Positions 52,964 through 61,169 of a DNA stretch of 64,000 nt are shown here, in pieces (the first letter of the stretch is position 1; every line of letters starts with the position of its first letter). Origin of the DNA: Acidimangrovimonas sediminis (GTDB lineage: Bacteria > Pseudomonadota > Alphaproteobacteria > Rhodobacterales > Rhodobacteraceae); contig NZ_PHSN01000014.1 in NCBI RefSeq assembly GCF_002871005.1, positions 185,097-249,096 of the forward strand. Reading direction: 5' to 3'. The notes below the pieces were generated by a model. It did not search any database and had not been told where the DNA came from. It saw nothing but the letters and a program-made list of their open reading frames with translations. A program made the position numbers and the translations under genes.

Positions 52964-54145
52964 ATGCCCAAGCCGCTTACCGAAGAAACCCTTGCCATCA
53001 TCGAGGCGACCGCGCCGGTGGTGGCAGCACATGTCGACCGGATCGTGCCCTGCATGTACGGCAGGTTGCTGGCCGATCCGGAGATCCGCGCGCTCTTCAA
53101 CATGTCGCACCAGCACGGCAACTCGCCCCAGCACAAGGCGCTTGCCGGGGCGCTGGTGGCCTATGCCACGCACATCCGCAATCCTGGCGTCCTGGCCGGC
53201 GCGCTGGAACGGATCGCCCAGAAACATGCGGGCCTGCAGATCCTGCCCGAGCACTATCCGCACGTCGCCAGCGCGCTTCTCGGCGCGGTTGCCGAAGTGC
53301 TGGGCAAGGCCGCAACGCCCGAGATCCTTGCGGCCTGGGGCGAGGCCTACTGGTTTCTGGCCGACACGCTGATCGCGCGCGAGGAAGAGATCTATGCAGG
53401 CTCCGAGGCCCGCGACGGCGGCTGGCGCGGGTGGCGGCGCTTTCGGATCGCGGCCAAGGTGCCGGAGACGCCCGAGATCGTTTCCTTCACCCTCCGCCCG
53501 GTCGACGGCGGGCCGGTCCTGCGGCATCGTCCCGGCCAGTATCTGAGCTTCCGCTTCACCCCGGCGGAAGGTGAGGAATACCGCCGCAACTACTCGATCT
53601 CCTCGGCGCCAGACGGCGAGAGCTACCGCATCACCGTGAAACGTGAGCCGGGCGGGCGGATCTCGACCTGGCTGCACGACGAGGTCGAGGTGGGCGCCGA
53701 GGTCGACGTCGCCGCGCCGGCGGGCGAATTCTTTCTCGATCCCACCGACAAGCGGGAGGTCGTGCTGCTGTCGGGCGGGGTCGGTCTTACGCCGATGATC
53801 TCGATGCTGGAAAGCTACGGTGGCGGTGATCTTCGTATCGTCTACGTCCATGCCACCCGCAACGGCGCGCATCACGCGATGCGCGAGACACCGGCGGCCC
53901 GGGCGAGCGAAAGCCACGTCTTCTATGAGGAGCCCTCGGAAAGCGACCTGTGTGATGGCGTCCGTGCCGGGCGCATCGACCCGACCTGGCTGGTCGAGAT
54001 CAGCGACCCGTCGCATGCCGATTACTTCGTCTGCGGGCCGGTCGGCTTCATGCAGGAGATGGTGGCGGGGTTGAAGGCCGCGAATGTGCCCGAGGCGCGC
54101 ATTCATCACGAGTTCTTCGGCCCGGCCTCCGCAAGCATCGGCTGA
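52964..54145 (+). CDS. hmp: flavohaemoglobin (nitric oxide dioxygenase)
   Basis: 393 residues. Globin domain (1-140) with proximal His in LQILPEHYPHVASALL region, then an FNR-like FAD domain (RRNYSISSAP, the RxYS motif, about 207-216) and NAD domain (LLSGGVGLTPMISML, about 265-279; CGPVGFM). It oxidises NO to nitrate with O2 and NADH. AGGAGG is 5 nt before ATG 52964. Regulated presumably by the divergent nsrR. A hairpin follows at 54164. Confidence 0.95.
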   Translation: MPKPLTEETLAIIEATAPVVAAHVDRIVPCMYGRLLADPEIRALFNMSHQHGNSPQHKALAGALVAYATHIRNPGVLAGALERIAQKHAGLQILPEHYPHVASALLGAVAEVLGKAATPEILAAWGEAYWFLADTLIAREEEIYAGSEARDGGWRGWRRFRIAAKVPETPEIVSFTLRPVDGGPVLRHRPGQYLSFRFTPAEGEEYRRNYSISSAPDGESYRITVKREPGGRISTWLHDEVEVGAEVDVAAPAGEFFLDPTDKREVVLLSGGVGLTPMISMLESYGGGDLRIVYVHATRNGAHHAMRETPAARASESHVFYEEPSESDLCDGVRAGRIDPTWLVEISDPSHADYFVCGPVGFMQEMVAGLKAANVPEARIHHEFFGPASASIG

Positions 54146-54163
54146 CCCGAGCGCCGCGGACAC

Positions 54164-54194
54164 GGCGGAGTTCCCGAATGTCGGGAATTCCGCC
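54164..54194. terminator. strong hairpin between convergent hmp and small-membrane-protein genes
   Basis: GGCGGAGTTCCCGA (54164-54177), loop ATG, TCGGGAATTCCGCC (54181-54194): 14 pairs with one G-T wobble. No T run; may serve both converging transcripts. Confidence 0.65.
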
Positions 54195-54284
54195 TGCAGA
54201 GAGCGTGCGATGGGCCGAAGACCGGGAAACGACATGAGTTCAGCGATCTTGGCGTTTAGCTGCTCGATCCTGCCGTCGTTCCCG

Positions 54285-54491
54285 CTACCGCCGTGTCATC
54301 CGGTGCAGGCTGAACCCGAGGATCGCGATGCACCCGAGGATCAGCAGAAAGGCGGCGGGCAGCGGGGCCACGCTCCCCGACTTCGCCAGGGCCGCCAGCA
54401 CCGCGATCAGAACGACCAGTTGCAGCGCGAGGCTGCCATCGTCGACGAACAGGCCATAGAGTTCCTTGAGGATCGAAGACATCAGCTGCAT
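54285..54491 (-). CDS. small two-span membrane protein
   Basis: 68 residues: a short amphipathic start (MSSILKELYGLFVDDGSLA in part) followed by two hydrophobic segments (LQLVVLIAVLAALA and AAFLLILGCIAILGF) and a basic tail HRMTRR. Its ATG shares one base with the preceding TGA (TGATG at 54493-54489), so it is coupled to the upstream membrane-protein gene. ELYGLFVDDGSLA looks like a conserved motif, from memory of similar small alphaproteobacterial proteins. Function unknown. Confidence 0.75.
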   Translation of the reverse strand: MQLMSSILKELYGLFVDDGSLALQLVVLIAVLAALAKSGSVAPLPAAFLLILGCIAILGFSLHRMTRR

Positions 54492-55234
54492 CAGGCGGCC
54501 TCCTGCCGGGCGCGGACGCCGCGCATGATCGTGACGGCGGAGAGCGAGACCGCCAGCAGCACCAGAAAGATCCCGAGGATCGACAGGTCCGCACCGGGCC
54601 AGGGCGCGCCCATGCCCTCGCCCGTCCAGAAGATGCCGAAGGCGCTCAACATCAGCCCCACGGTGAATTTAAGCGTGTTCTCTGGCACTTGCGAAAGCGG
54701 CTTGTGGACCAGCGCACCGAGGATCAGCACCGCGAGTGCGGCAGCCAAGGCCCCGAGGGCCGCGATCCCTGTCATCCGGTGCGCGGTGCCCACGGCGATC
54801 ACGATGAAAACCACCTCGATCCCTTCCAGCAGCACGGCCTTGAACGCGGCCATCCCGGCCAGCCAGTCGGCCCGTGCCTCCCCCGCCTGACGTTTCAGGG
54901 CATCGGTCTCGCGCGCGAAGGCCGCGGCCTCGTCATGCAGCGCGATGTAGCCCGCGGCACGGCCGATCGCCTTCCTGAGCCAACGCATGCCGAACAGGAT
55001 CAGCATCGAACCGATCACGAATTGCATCAGACCAAGCGGGATCAGCGCGAAGAGCGGGCCAAATATGGCCACCAGCACGGCCAGAAGCGCCAGCGCGGCA
55101 AATGTGCCGATCAGCGCCGGGCGCCAGCTACGGGTCAGCGCGACCGCCAGCACGATGGTGAAAGCCTCGACGACCTCGACCGTGGAGGCCAGGAACGAGG
55201 CGGTCAGTGTGGGCAGGATCGACGGGATGTCCAT
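54491..55234 (-). CDS. COG4280-like integral membrane protein with paired ExxE motifs
   Basis: 247 residues with about six or seven membrane spans in two similar halves. Each half starts with an acidic motif inside a span: EVVEAF (Glu20, Glu23) and EGIEVV (Glu137, Glu140). FTR1/EfeU iron permeases have ExxE motifs in the same arrangement (compare REGLE/KEGFE in EfeU at 10920), hence a metal-ion role is possible (inference). ATG 55234 has AAGGA upstream. It overlaps the preceding ATPase gene by 107 nt out of frame. Confidence 0.75.
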   Translation of the reverse strand: MDIPSILPTLTASFLASTVEVVEAFTIVLAVALTRSWRPALIGTFAALALLAVLVAIFGPLFALIPLGLMQFVIGSMLILFGMRWLRKAIGRAAGYIALHDEAAAFARETDALKRQAGEARADWLAGMAAFKAVLLEGIEVVFIVIAVGTAHRMTGIAALGALAAALAVLILGALVHKPLSQVPENTLKFTVGLMLSAFGIFWTGEGMGAPWPGADLSILGIFLVLLAVSLSAVTIMRGVRARQEAA

Positions 55235-56303
55235 GGGTGTCCTTTCCGTTGGACGTGGCAGGCGCGGGCAATACGCGACATCGCGCGGGCGGCAGCGAGA
55301 AGGTGATCAGATCGCCGGCCAGCGCGTGACTTGGCCAGTCGAGACGGAGCAGCCCGCCGCCAGTCTTGACCAGTAGCCGCCAGCAGCGGCCATGAAAGGC
55401 CGCATTCAGAACGCGGCCCCGGATCCGCGTGGCGGGATGCGCTTCGGCGGGCCGGACGTCCTCGGGCCGGACCACCAGCACGGCGGCACCATCCGCGACG
55501 GACCCGTCCGTCAGAAGTGCTGTCTCTCCGCCCGCGGGAACGAAGCGGCCGCCGCACCCCTCTCCCGCCATCAGGCTGAACCCGCCGATGAAGCCAGCGA
55601 CAAAGGGGTCTGCGGGCGCGTCGTAAAGGCGCTGCGGCGTGTCGAACTGGGCGATCTCGCCCGCCCGCATCACCGCGATCCGGTCCGACATCGCCATCGC
55701 CTCGCCCTGATCATGGGTGACGTAAACGACGGTGATCCCTTCGCGGCGCACGAGGCTCATCATCTCGGTGCGCATGTCCTCGCGCAATGCCGCGTCGAGG
55801 TTCGAGAGCGGTTCGTCGAACAGCATCAGCGCGGGCCGCGCGGCAAGGCAGCGGGCGATCGCCACGCGCTGCTGCTGACCGCCCGACAGGTCCTGCGGGC
55901 GGCGGTCGCGGAACGGCGACATCCGTGTCGCGCCCAGTGCGTGGTCGATCCGGGCCCGGGCCTCGGCCGCGGGCAGACGCTGCGGCCTGAGACCGAAGGC
56001 AAGGTTCTCCGCGACGCTCATGTGCGGCCAGAGCGCGTAGTCCTGGAACACCATGCCGATCCGGCGCCTCTCGGCCGGGATATTGAGGGCGGGCGACCAG
56101 ACGACGCGCTCGCCCAACGCGATCTCCCCCGCGTCGGGATCCATCAGCCCCGCGATCATCCGCAGTAGCGTGGTCTTGCCCGACCCCGAGGCACCCAGGA
56201 GCGAGACCACCTCGGCCGGTTTCACGGCAAGGTCGAGCCCCTTCAGGATCTGCTTGCCGCCAAGCGTCTTGGCGATGGATCTGCAGGTCAACGCCTGGGT
56301 CAT
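55128..56303 (-). CDS. ABC transporter ATP-binding protein (FbpC/PotA type)
   Basis: 391 residues. Walker A GASGSGKTT (about 34-42), signature [13 protein letters not shown], Walker B LMLFDEPLSNLDA, switch His THDQGEAM, and a C-terminal TOBE-like domain (about 240-345). The last 45 residues, from about ARCRVLPAPATS on, have no family counterpart and overlap the next gene; the original stop may have been lost. It energises the FbpB-like permease; start overlaps the permease stop by 4 nt. Confidence 0.9.
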   Translation of the reverse strand: MTQALTCRSIAKTLGGKQILKGLDLAVKPAEVVSLLGASGSGKTTLLRMIAGLMDPDAGEIALGERVVWSPALNIPAERRRIGMVFQDYALWPHMSVAENLAFGLRPQRLPAAEARARIDHALGATRMSPFRDRRPQDLSGGQQQRVAIARCLAARPALMLFDEPLSNLDAALREDMRTEMMSLVRREGITVVYVTHDQGEAMAMSDRIAVMRAGEIAQFDTPQRLYDAPADPFVAGFIGGFSLMAGEGCGGRFVPAGGETALLTDGSVADGAAVLVVRPEDVRPAEAHPATRIRGRVLNAAFHGRCWRLLVKTGGGLLRLDWPSHALAGDLITFSLPPARCRVLPAPATSNGKDTHGHPVDPAHTDRLVPGLHGRGRRGFHHRAGGRADP

Positions 56304-58084
56304 GAGCGGTCTCCTGTCCCGCGGCCGAAGGTTAGCTGTCGGCGCAGGATAATCCAGAGGGTTCCGGCGACGCCGCCCGCCGCCAGCATCGAGATCAACG
56401 ACAGCGCCGAGGCGAGCCCGTCTTCGTCATGATCGAAGAGATTGACGACGAGGGGCGGCAGCGGGCTGCCCTTCAGCGGTATCAGGAGCTGCGAGATAGG
56501 CAGTTCGAAGATCGTGCGGATGAAGGTGAGCAGGAACGCGGTCAGAACCGCCAGCAGGATCAGCGGCAGCGTCACCCGCATCAGCCGCGCCATCGGGCCG
56601 TGGCCCGACAGCCGCGCGGCGGCGTCGAGGCTGGGCGAGAGCTGTCCCAGCGCGGTGAGGATCACGATCAGGCAATAGGGCAACGACGCGGCAATGTAGC
56701 CGGTGACCAGCAGCGAGGGCCGGCCGTAATGCGGGAGCGGCCAGCCGGTGAAGCCCGGGAGCCGGTTCCACACGAGGATGTAGCCAAAGCCCAGCACGAT
56801 CCCGGGGATCGCCACCGTGCCGATCGCAAGGCCGAGAACCGCGCCGCGCAGCCCCGTGCCCGCCGCCTCGACCCTTGCGGCGAGGATCAGCGCGATCAGG
56901 CTTGCGGCCAGCGCCGTGACCAGCGCGTAGCCGAAGGAGTCGAGGAAGGCGGCGTTCGCATCGGTGCCATAGCTCAGGACGGCGGTGAGGTTCGCGGTGG
57001 TGAAGTTCGCCACCGCCAGCCCGTTGCCCAGCGTCGCGGTGAAGGCCCGCCCCGCGATCGCCGCCAGCGGCAGCCAGAGCGCGAGGGTCGCCACCACCAG
57101 CGCGATACCGGCGACCGGCCAGCGCCACGGCCCGCGCGACGGCGGCCTCGCACTGCGCGACCGGCCCGAGATCAGCCGCGCCTGCCCCTGGCGCCGCAGC
57201 ATCCGGTCGGCGAAGACCGCTGCAAGGATCAGGCACAAGAGGATCAGCGCCTGCGCGCCCGCGGCGGGAAAGTCGATCGGATAGTCGGCGACGGCGGTAT
57301 AGATCCCGTAGGTGAGCAGGCCAAAGCGGGCCTGATGCGCGATCGTCGCGGCGAGGCCGAAGTCCGACAGCACCTCGGCGAAGGTGGCGATAAGGCTCAG
57401 CGCCAGCGCAGGGGCGAGGAGCGGCAGGGTGACCTTGCGAAAGATCGCGAAGGGCGAATTGCCCGAAAGCCGCGCGGCCTCCTCCAACTCGCCACCAAAA
57501 CCTGCGAGCGCGGCACCGACGATGAAGGCGGGCAGTGGAAACAGGCTCAGCGTATGAACGAAGACCAGCCCGCCCAGGCTGAAGAATCCGCGGGCCGTGT
57601 CGGGCGGGATCACCCCCAGTTGCACGAGGTAGCCCCCTGGCATCATCAGAAGCACCCAGGCCAGCGCCTTGAGGTATGAGGGCATCAGAAACACCAGCCA
57701 CGGCACTGGCACGATCAGCCATCTCAACGGCAGGGCGAAACGCACGGTCAGGATCGCATAACCCGCCCCCAATGCGGTAGAGGTCAACGCGGCAACCATA
57801 CCCAGTTCCAGCGAATGCAGCAGCGATTGCAGGGCCCATCTTGTGCTGAGCGCGTGGATCAGTGGCGCAGGGTTGAAGGCGAAGCTGGGGTTGCGCAGCG
57901 CAAAGAGGTCGGGAAACACCGACTGGCCGATGACGGTGGCCAGTGGCAGGCCGATCAGCAACAGGAAAACGGCGAGGATCGGCAGGGTCGCCCCTGCCGC
58001 CCGCCAGCGCGCGCCGCCCCGGCGCCGCAGGGTCGGCGCGGCGGAGGCTCCGCCCGCCGCGCCAAGTGTCTCGGTCACGCGCAT
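56300..58084 (-). CDS. ABC transporter permease, two fused permease domains (FbpB type)
   Basis: 594 residues with about twelve membrane spans forming two permease halves. EAA loops are EEAARLSGNSPFAIFRKVTLP (first half, in part) and DAAARLSGHGPMARLMRVTLP (second half, in part). This duplicated architecture is that of ferric (FbpB/SfuB) and phosphosugar (AfuB) importers. Begins 4 nt after the binding-protein gene. Confidence 0.92.
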   Translation of the reverse strand: MRVTETLGAAGGASAAPTLRRRGGARWRAAGATLPILAVFLLLIGLPLATVIGQSVFPDLFALRNPSFAFNPAPLIHALSTRWALQSLLHSLELGMVAALTSTALGAGYAILTVRFALPLRWLIVPVPWLVFLMPSYLKALAWVLLMMPGGYLVQLGVIPPDTARGFFSLGGLVFVHTLSLFPLPAFIVGAALAGFGGELEEAARLSGNSPFAIFRKVTLPLLAPALALSLIATFAEVLSDFGLAATIAHQARFGLLTYGIYTAVADYPIDFPAAGAQALILLCLILAAVFADRMLRRQGQARLISGRSRSARPPSRGPWRWPVAGIALVVATLALWLPLAAIAGRAFTATLGNGLAVANFTTANLTAVLSYGTDANAAFLDSFGYALVTALAASLIALILAARVEAAGTGLRGAVLGLAIGTVAIPGIVLGFGYILVWNRLPGFTGWPLPHYGRPSLLVTGYIAASLPYCLIVILTALGQLSPSLDAAARLSGHGPMARLMRVTLPLILLAVLTAFLLTFIRTIFELPISQLLIPLKGSPLPPLVVNLFDHDEDGLASALSLISMLAAGGVAGTLWIILRRQLTFGRGTGDRS

Positions 58085-58088
58085 GCCA

Positions 58089-59087
58089 TTACCGAACGAA
58101 GGTGTCGCGGTACCATTGTTTCCACGCGGTCTCGTGCGCGGCCGCGGCCTTGTCGTCCAGCTGGATGAAGTTGATGTCGGTCGGACGGTCGCCCTTGGCC
58201 TTGATGCCCTTCACCACCGGGATGTAGTACATGTCGGTATCATCCCCGCCCGACTGCGCCGCCTGGCCTTCCTTCGAGAAGACGAAGGCTATGAACTTCT
58301 CGACCTCTGCCATGTGCTTGGACTTGGCCGAGATCGCCAGCCCCTCGGGCAATGCGACCGACCCTTCCTTGGGATAGATCACCTGCACCGGCTCGCCCTT
58401 GCGCATCTTGGCGATGATCGAGCTGTCCTGGTTGATGCCGATCTTGGCATCGCCGGTCAGGATCGCCTTGTTGATCTTGCCACCCGACGAAAAGCTCGCC
58501 AGCGACTTCGAAGTCAGCACCTCCTGCAAAAGCTTCTTGCCACCTTCAACCCCATTGGTCTGAAAGAGACCCGCAAGCCACTGGTAGGCCGGGCCCGAGA
58601 AGTTCGGGTCCTTCGCGGCGACCGCCCCCTTGAACCTGGCGAGATCGGCCCAGCCGTGCGGCCAGTCGGCCTTGGCGACCTTCTTGCTGCCCACTTCGAT
58701 CGCGGTGGTCGAGGCACCGGTCGGGATGAAAGCGTGGTTCGCCGGGATCAGGCTTTCGCCCAGCTTGGTGAAGGGCACCTGCTTGAGGATCTTTTCCGGC
58801 ACCGGCCGGACTACCCCGTTTTCAAGCATCCGCGTCAGCACGGCCGAACCGTCGACCCAGACCACGTCGAACTGCGGGTTGTCGCCCTCGGCCGCGATCT
58901 TGCCCAAGAGCTCTCCGGTGGATCCGGGCTGTACCACATCGACCTTGATCCCGGTCTTCTTGGTGAAGGCCGCGGCCACGTCCTTGGCGAAGTCTAGCTT
59001 GTCGTACATCACGATGTCGGCCATCGCCGGCAGTGCGGCGGCACTGGCCAGCACGGTCGCCAGCGCGGTGATCTTCCAGGTCTTCAT
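58089..59087 (-). CDS. periplasmic binding protein of the Fbp/Afu type
   Basis: 332 residues with signal peptide (cleavage near AMA-DIV, residue 23). It belongs to the extracellular solute-binding family 1/ferric-binding type (KKTGIKVDVVQPGSTGELLGKI in part; FDVVWVDGSAVL; QWLAGLF). FbpA-type ferric sites use a tyrosine pair; the only adjacent pair here is in MYYIPVV near the C-terminus, so iron is uncertain. The RpiR gene ahead of it would suit a phosphosugar or phosphonate ligand (AfuA-like). ATG overlaps the regulator stop by 4 nt. Confidence 0.88.
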   Translation of the reverse strand: MKTWKITALATVLASAAALPAMADIVMYDKLDFAKDVAAAFTKKTGIKVDVVQPGSTGELLGKIAAEGDNPQFDVVWVDGSAVLTRMLENGVVRPVPEKILKQVPFTKLGESLIPANHAFIPTGASTTAIEVGSKKVAKADWPHGWADLARFKGAVAAKDPNFSGPAYQWLAGLFQTNGVEGGKKLLQEVLTSKSLASFSSGGKINKAILTGDAKIGINQDSSIIAKMRKGEPVQVIYPKEGSVALPEGLAISAKSKHMAEVEKFIAFVFSKEGQAAQSGGDDTDMYYIPVVKGIKAKGDRPTDINFIQLDDKAAAAHETAWKQWYRDTFVR

Positions 59088-60073
59088 CCTTTTCTCCCTT
59101 TTCCGGAGGTTTGGCTTGGGTTGGAAACTTTCGGCGCCGCCCGCAGGGCGACAGGTGCGTCGGCGGGCGCGGCAGGCACCGAGCGGTGGACGCCGCGCTT
59201 GATCCAGTCGCGATCCAGGCGGCCACGCAGTCGCCCCACCGTGTCGAGCCCCGCGATTGCGCGGTCGCGGTCCTGTGCAGCAAGGCCAAGGATCAGCGCC
59301 TCGATCAGCACCATGGTCGCACCGTGCATCGACAGATGTTCCGATCTGCCACGCGGGACGGCGAGCATCTCGACCACCCGGTCGCCCACCTGCGGCCCAA
59401 GACTGTCCGAGATCAGAACGACCTTGGCGCCGCGTTCCGACGCACGATCCAGCACGACTTCGACCTCGCGATAGATCGGCGCATAGGCCAGCATCACGAC
59501 GACGTCGCCCGGCGCGAGCCAGGCCAGGCGGTCGGCCAGGGCGATCCCGGGGCTGCTGAGGGTATGGCTGCGCAACCCGATGCGGTTGAACTGCAACGCC
59601 GCATAATCGGCGATCGCGCCAGAGGGACCGATGCCGAAAACATACCGCATGGGCGCCGCCGCGATCAGGTCGAGCACCCGGGCGAACGCCGCGGCCGTCT
59701 CTGGCCGCGTCAGTGCCCCGAGCGCCGCGGTATGCAGCGAAAGGACATGATCGAGGATCGCCGCAGGTCCCTCGCCCGCCGCGTCCAGCGTGCGCGAAAG
59801 GAGGCGTGCTGGCGAAGCCGCCCCGGTCAGTTCGGCCAGAATGTCCTCGCGCATCTCGGAGAGGCCCGCATAGCCCAGCGAGCGTGCCGTGCGTACGACG
59901 GTGGCATCGCTGGCCCCCGCCGCCTCGGCGATCTGCGCGGCCGAACTCAGCACGACCGCCTCCTTCTGCGCGGCGAAGAAGAGCGCCATCCGCGCCTCGG
60001 CCGGGGGCAGTTGCGGCGCCGCCGTCTCGACCCGCAGGTCAAAGCCGATGCGTGCTCCACTGTCCCTGCCCAT
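59084..60073 (-). CDS. RpiR/MurR family transcriptional regulator
   Basis: 329 residues: HTH in the first 80 (SSAAQIAEAAGASDATVVRTARSLGY) and SIS domain from about 130 (MRYVFGIGPSGAIADYAALQF; PGDVVVMLAYAPIYREV). First gene of the five-gene minus-strand ABC operon, likely autoregulated. The C-terminal 50 residues form an unusual basic/alanine-rich tail (RDWIKRGVHRSVPAAPADAP). Confidence 0.88.
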   Translation of the reverse strand: MGRDSGARIGFDLRVETAAPQLPPAEARMALFFAAQKEAVVLSSAAQIAEAAGASDATVVRTARSLGYAGLSEMREDILAELTGAASPARLLSRTLDAAGEGPAAILDHVLSLHTAALGALTRPETAAAFARVLDLIAAAPMRYVFGIGPSGAIADYAALQFNRIGLRSHTLSSPGIALADRLAWLAPGDVVVMLAYAPIYREVEVVLDRASERGAKVVLISDSLGPQVGDRVVEMLAVPRGRSEHLSMHGATMVLIEALILGLAAQDRDRAIAGLDTVGRLRGRLDRDWIKRGVHRSVPAAPADAPVALRAAPKVSNPSQTSGKGRKG

Positions 60074-60404
60074 GATGACCCCCGGAAGAATTCGCTACCG
60101 GGAACGTGCATAGGAAGCGATCACGACAGCCAGGTAACGGTGTCGATCACGGCTTCGTGGCACCGGGGTTCCATCGGGTCGGCGCATGCGGCGATGCGAG
60201 ATCCGGTTCGTCCCGCGCAACGACAGCGCGGGTACCGGCAAACCCCGCCAATATCTTCAAGGCTTTCCGTGACGCGGGGGCAGCCGGCCTGTCCGCCCTG
60301 CTTCTCGACCGTCTTGACTTCTAAATCAAGATTGTATGCACTTATGAAAAATAGCCGTGATGATTCGCTGATTTACAGGGAATTACGCCAGAACTTCCGA
60401 AGAA
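60074..60404. other. divergent promoter region RpiR / GntR
   Basis: 331 bases; the right half is AT-rich. It holds the inverted repeat TCTTGA (60312-60317) / TCAAGA (60326-60331), overlapping a TTGACT -35-like hexamer at 60315-60320, and the ATTGTATGCA element at 60331-60340. Confidence 0.5.
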
Positions 60405-60415
60405 ATGCATACAAT
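60331..60415. promoter_or_regulatory. inverted 10-bp elements flanking the GntR promoter/start
   Basis: ATTGTATGCA at 60331-60340 and its exact complement TGCATACAAT at 60406-60415, the latter overlapping the GntR start codon. TTGTATNCA-like palindromes are typical of FadR-subfamily GntR operators; two sites 75 bp apart would allow looping and autorepression. Confidence 0.55.
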
Positions 60416-61103
60416 GCTGTTGGATGGCGCAAATCGAGAGGACATGCAGCAGAGCGTCTACGAAGCGCTCAAGAAAGGCATTTCGTCCGCACGCTACGCT
60501 CCCGGCGCGCACCTCAGGGAGATTCACATTGCAGAGGAACTCGGCGTCAGCCGCACCCCGGTGCGCGAAGCCATCCGCCGGCTCGGCGGCGAAGGCTGGG
60601 TCGAGCTGCTGCCGAACCGGGGTGCGCGGGTTACCCAGTGGTCGATGCGCGATATCGAGGAGATCTTCGAGGCGCGGGCGCTGATCGAGCCCTGGCTCGC
60701 TGGTCAGGCTGCCTTGCGCGCGACGCCCGCTCAGATCGACGAGCTCGAGGCGCTCGCCCTCAAGATGCAGGACATGTTTCACGCCGAAGGCGCAGCGGCG
60801 ATCGTGGATCGTTGGTTCGAGGCAAACAAGGCGTTCCATGATCAGATCGCCGCGGCCGCAGGCAATCGCCGACTCGAGCAATCTCTCGCTGCAATCAAGG
60901 ACGTTCCGCTGATCCGCTGGACCTTCGCCACCTTCGGGGACGGAGACCATATGCGCAGCATACGCGAACATCTGGAGCTGGTTCAGGCCCTGCGGACGGG
61001 CGAGCGCGCCTGGGCCGAAGCGATCATGCGGTGCCACATCCTGGCCGCCCGTACCTCCGTGGTGCGCCGCGCGGAACATCCCGAACCAGAGACGGAGACC
61101 TGA
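60405..61103 (+). CDS. GntR family (FadR-subfamily) transcriptional regulator
   Basis: 232 residues. Winged helix (SVYEALKKGISSARYAPGAHL, then EELGVSRTPVREAIRRLGGEGWV) and FCD ligand domain (about 85-215; DIEEIFEARALIEPWLAGQA). ATG 60405 is used; ATG 60414 and 60444 are alternatives, and the conserved part starts only at MQQSVYEAL (60444). It precedes the MFS and lyase-superfamily genes and probably controls them. Confidence 0.88.
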   Translation: MHTMLLDGANREDMQQSVYEALKKGISSARYAPGAHLREIHIAEELGVSRTPVREAIRRLGGEGWVELLPNRGARVTQWSMRDIEEIFEARALIEPWLAGQAALRATPAQIDELEALALKMQDMFHAEGAAAIVDRWFEANKAFHDQIAAAAGNRRLEQSLAAIKDVPLIRWTFATFGDGDHMRSIREHLELVQALRTGERAWAEAIMRCHILAARTSVVRRAEHPEPETET

Positions 61104-61169
61104 CTGGCCGCCCTCGCGGCCGGGAGGGGCGGCGGGGGCGGCTACATCGCGAACAGAGGAGGATTCGCA

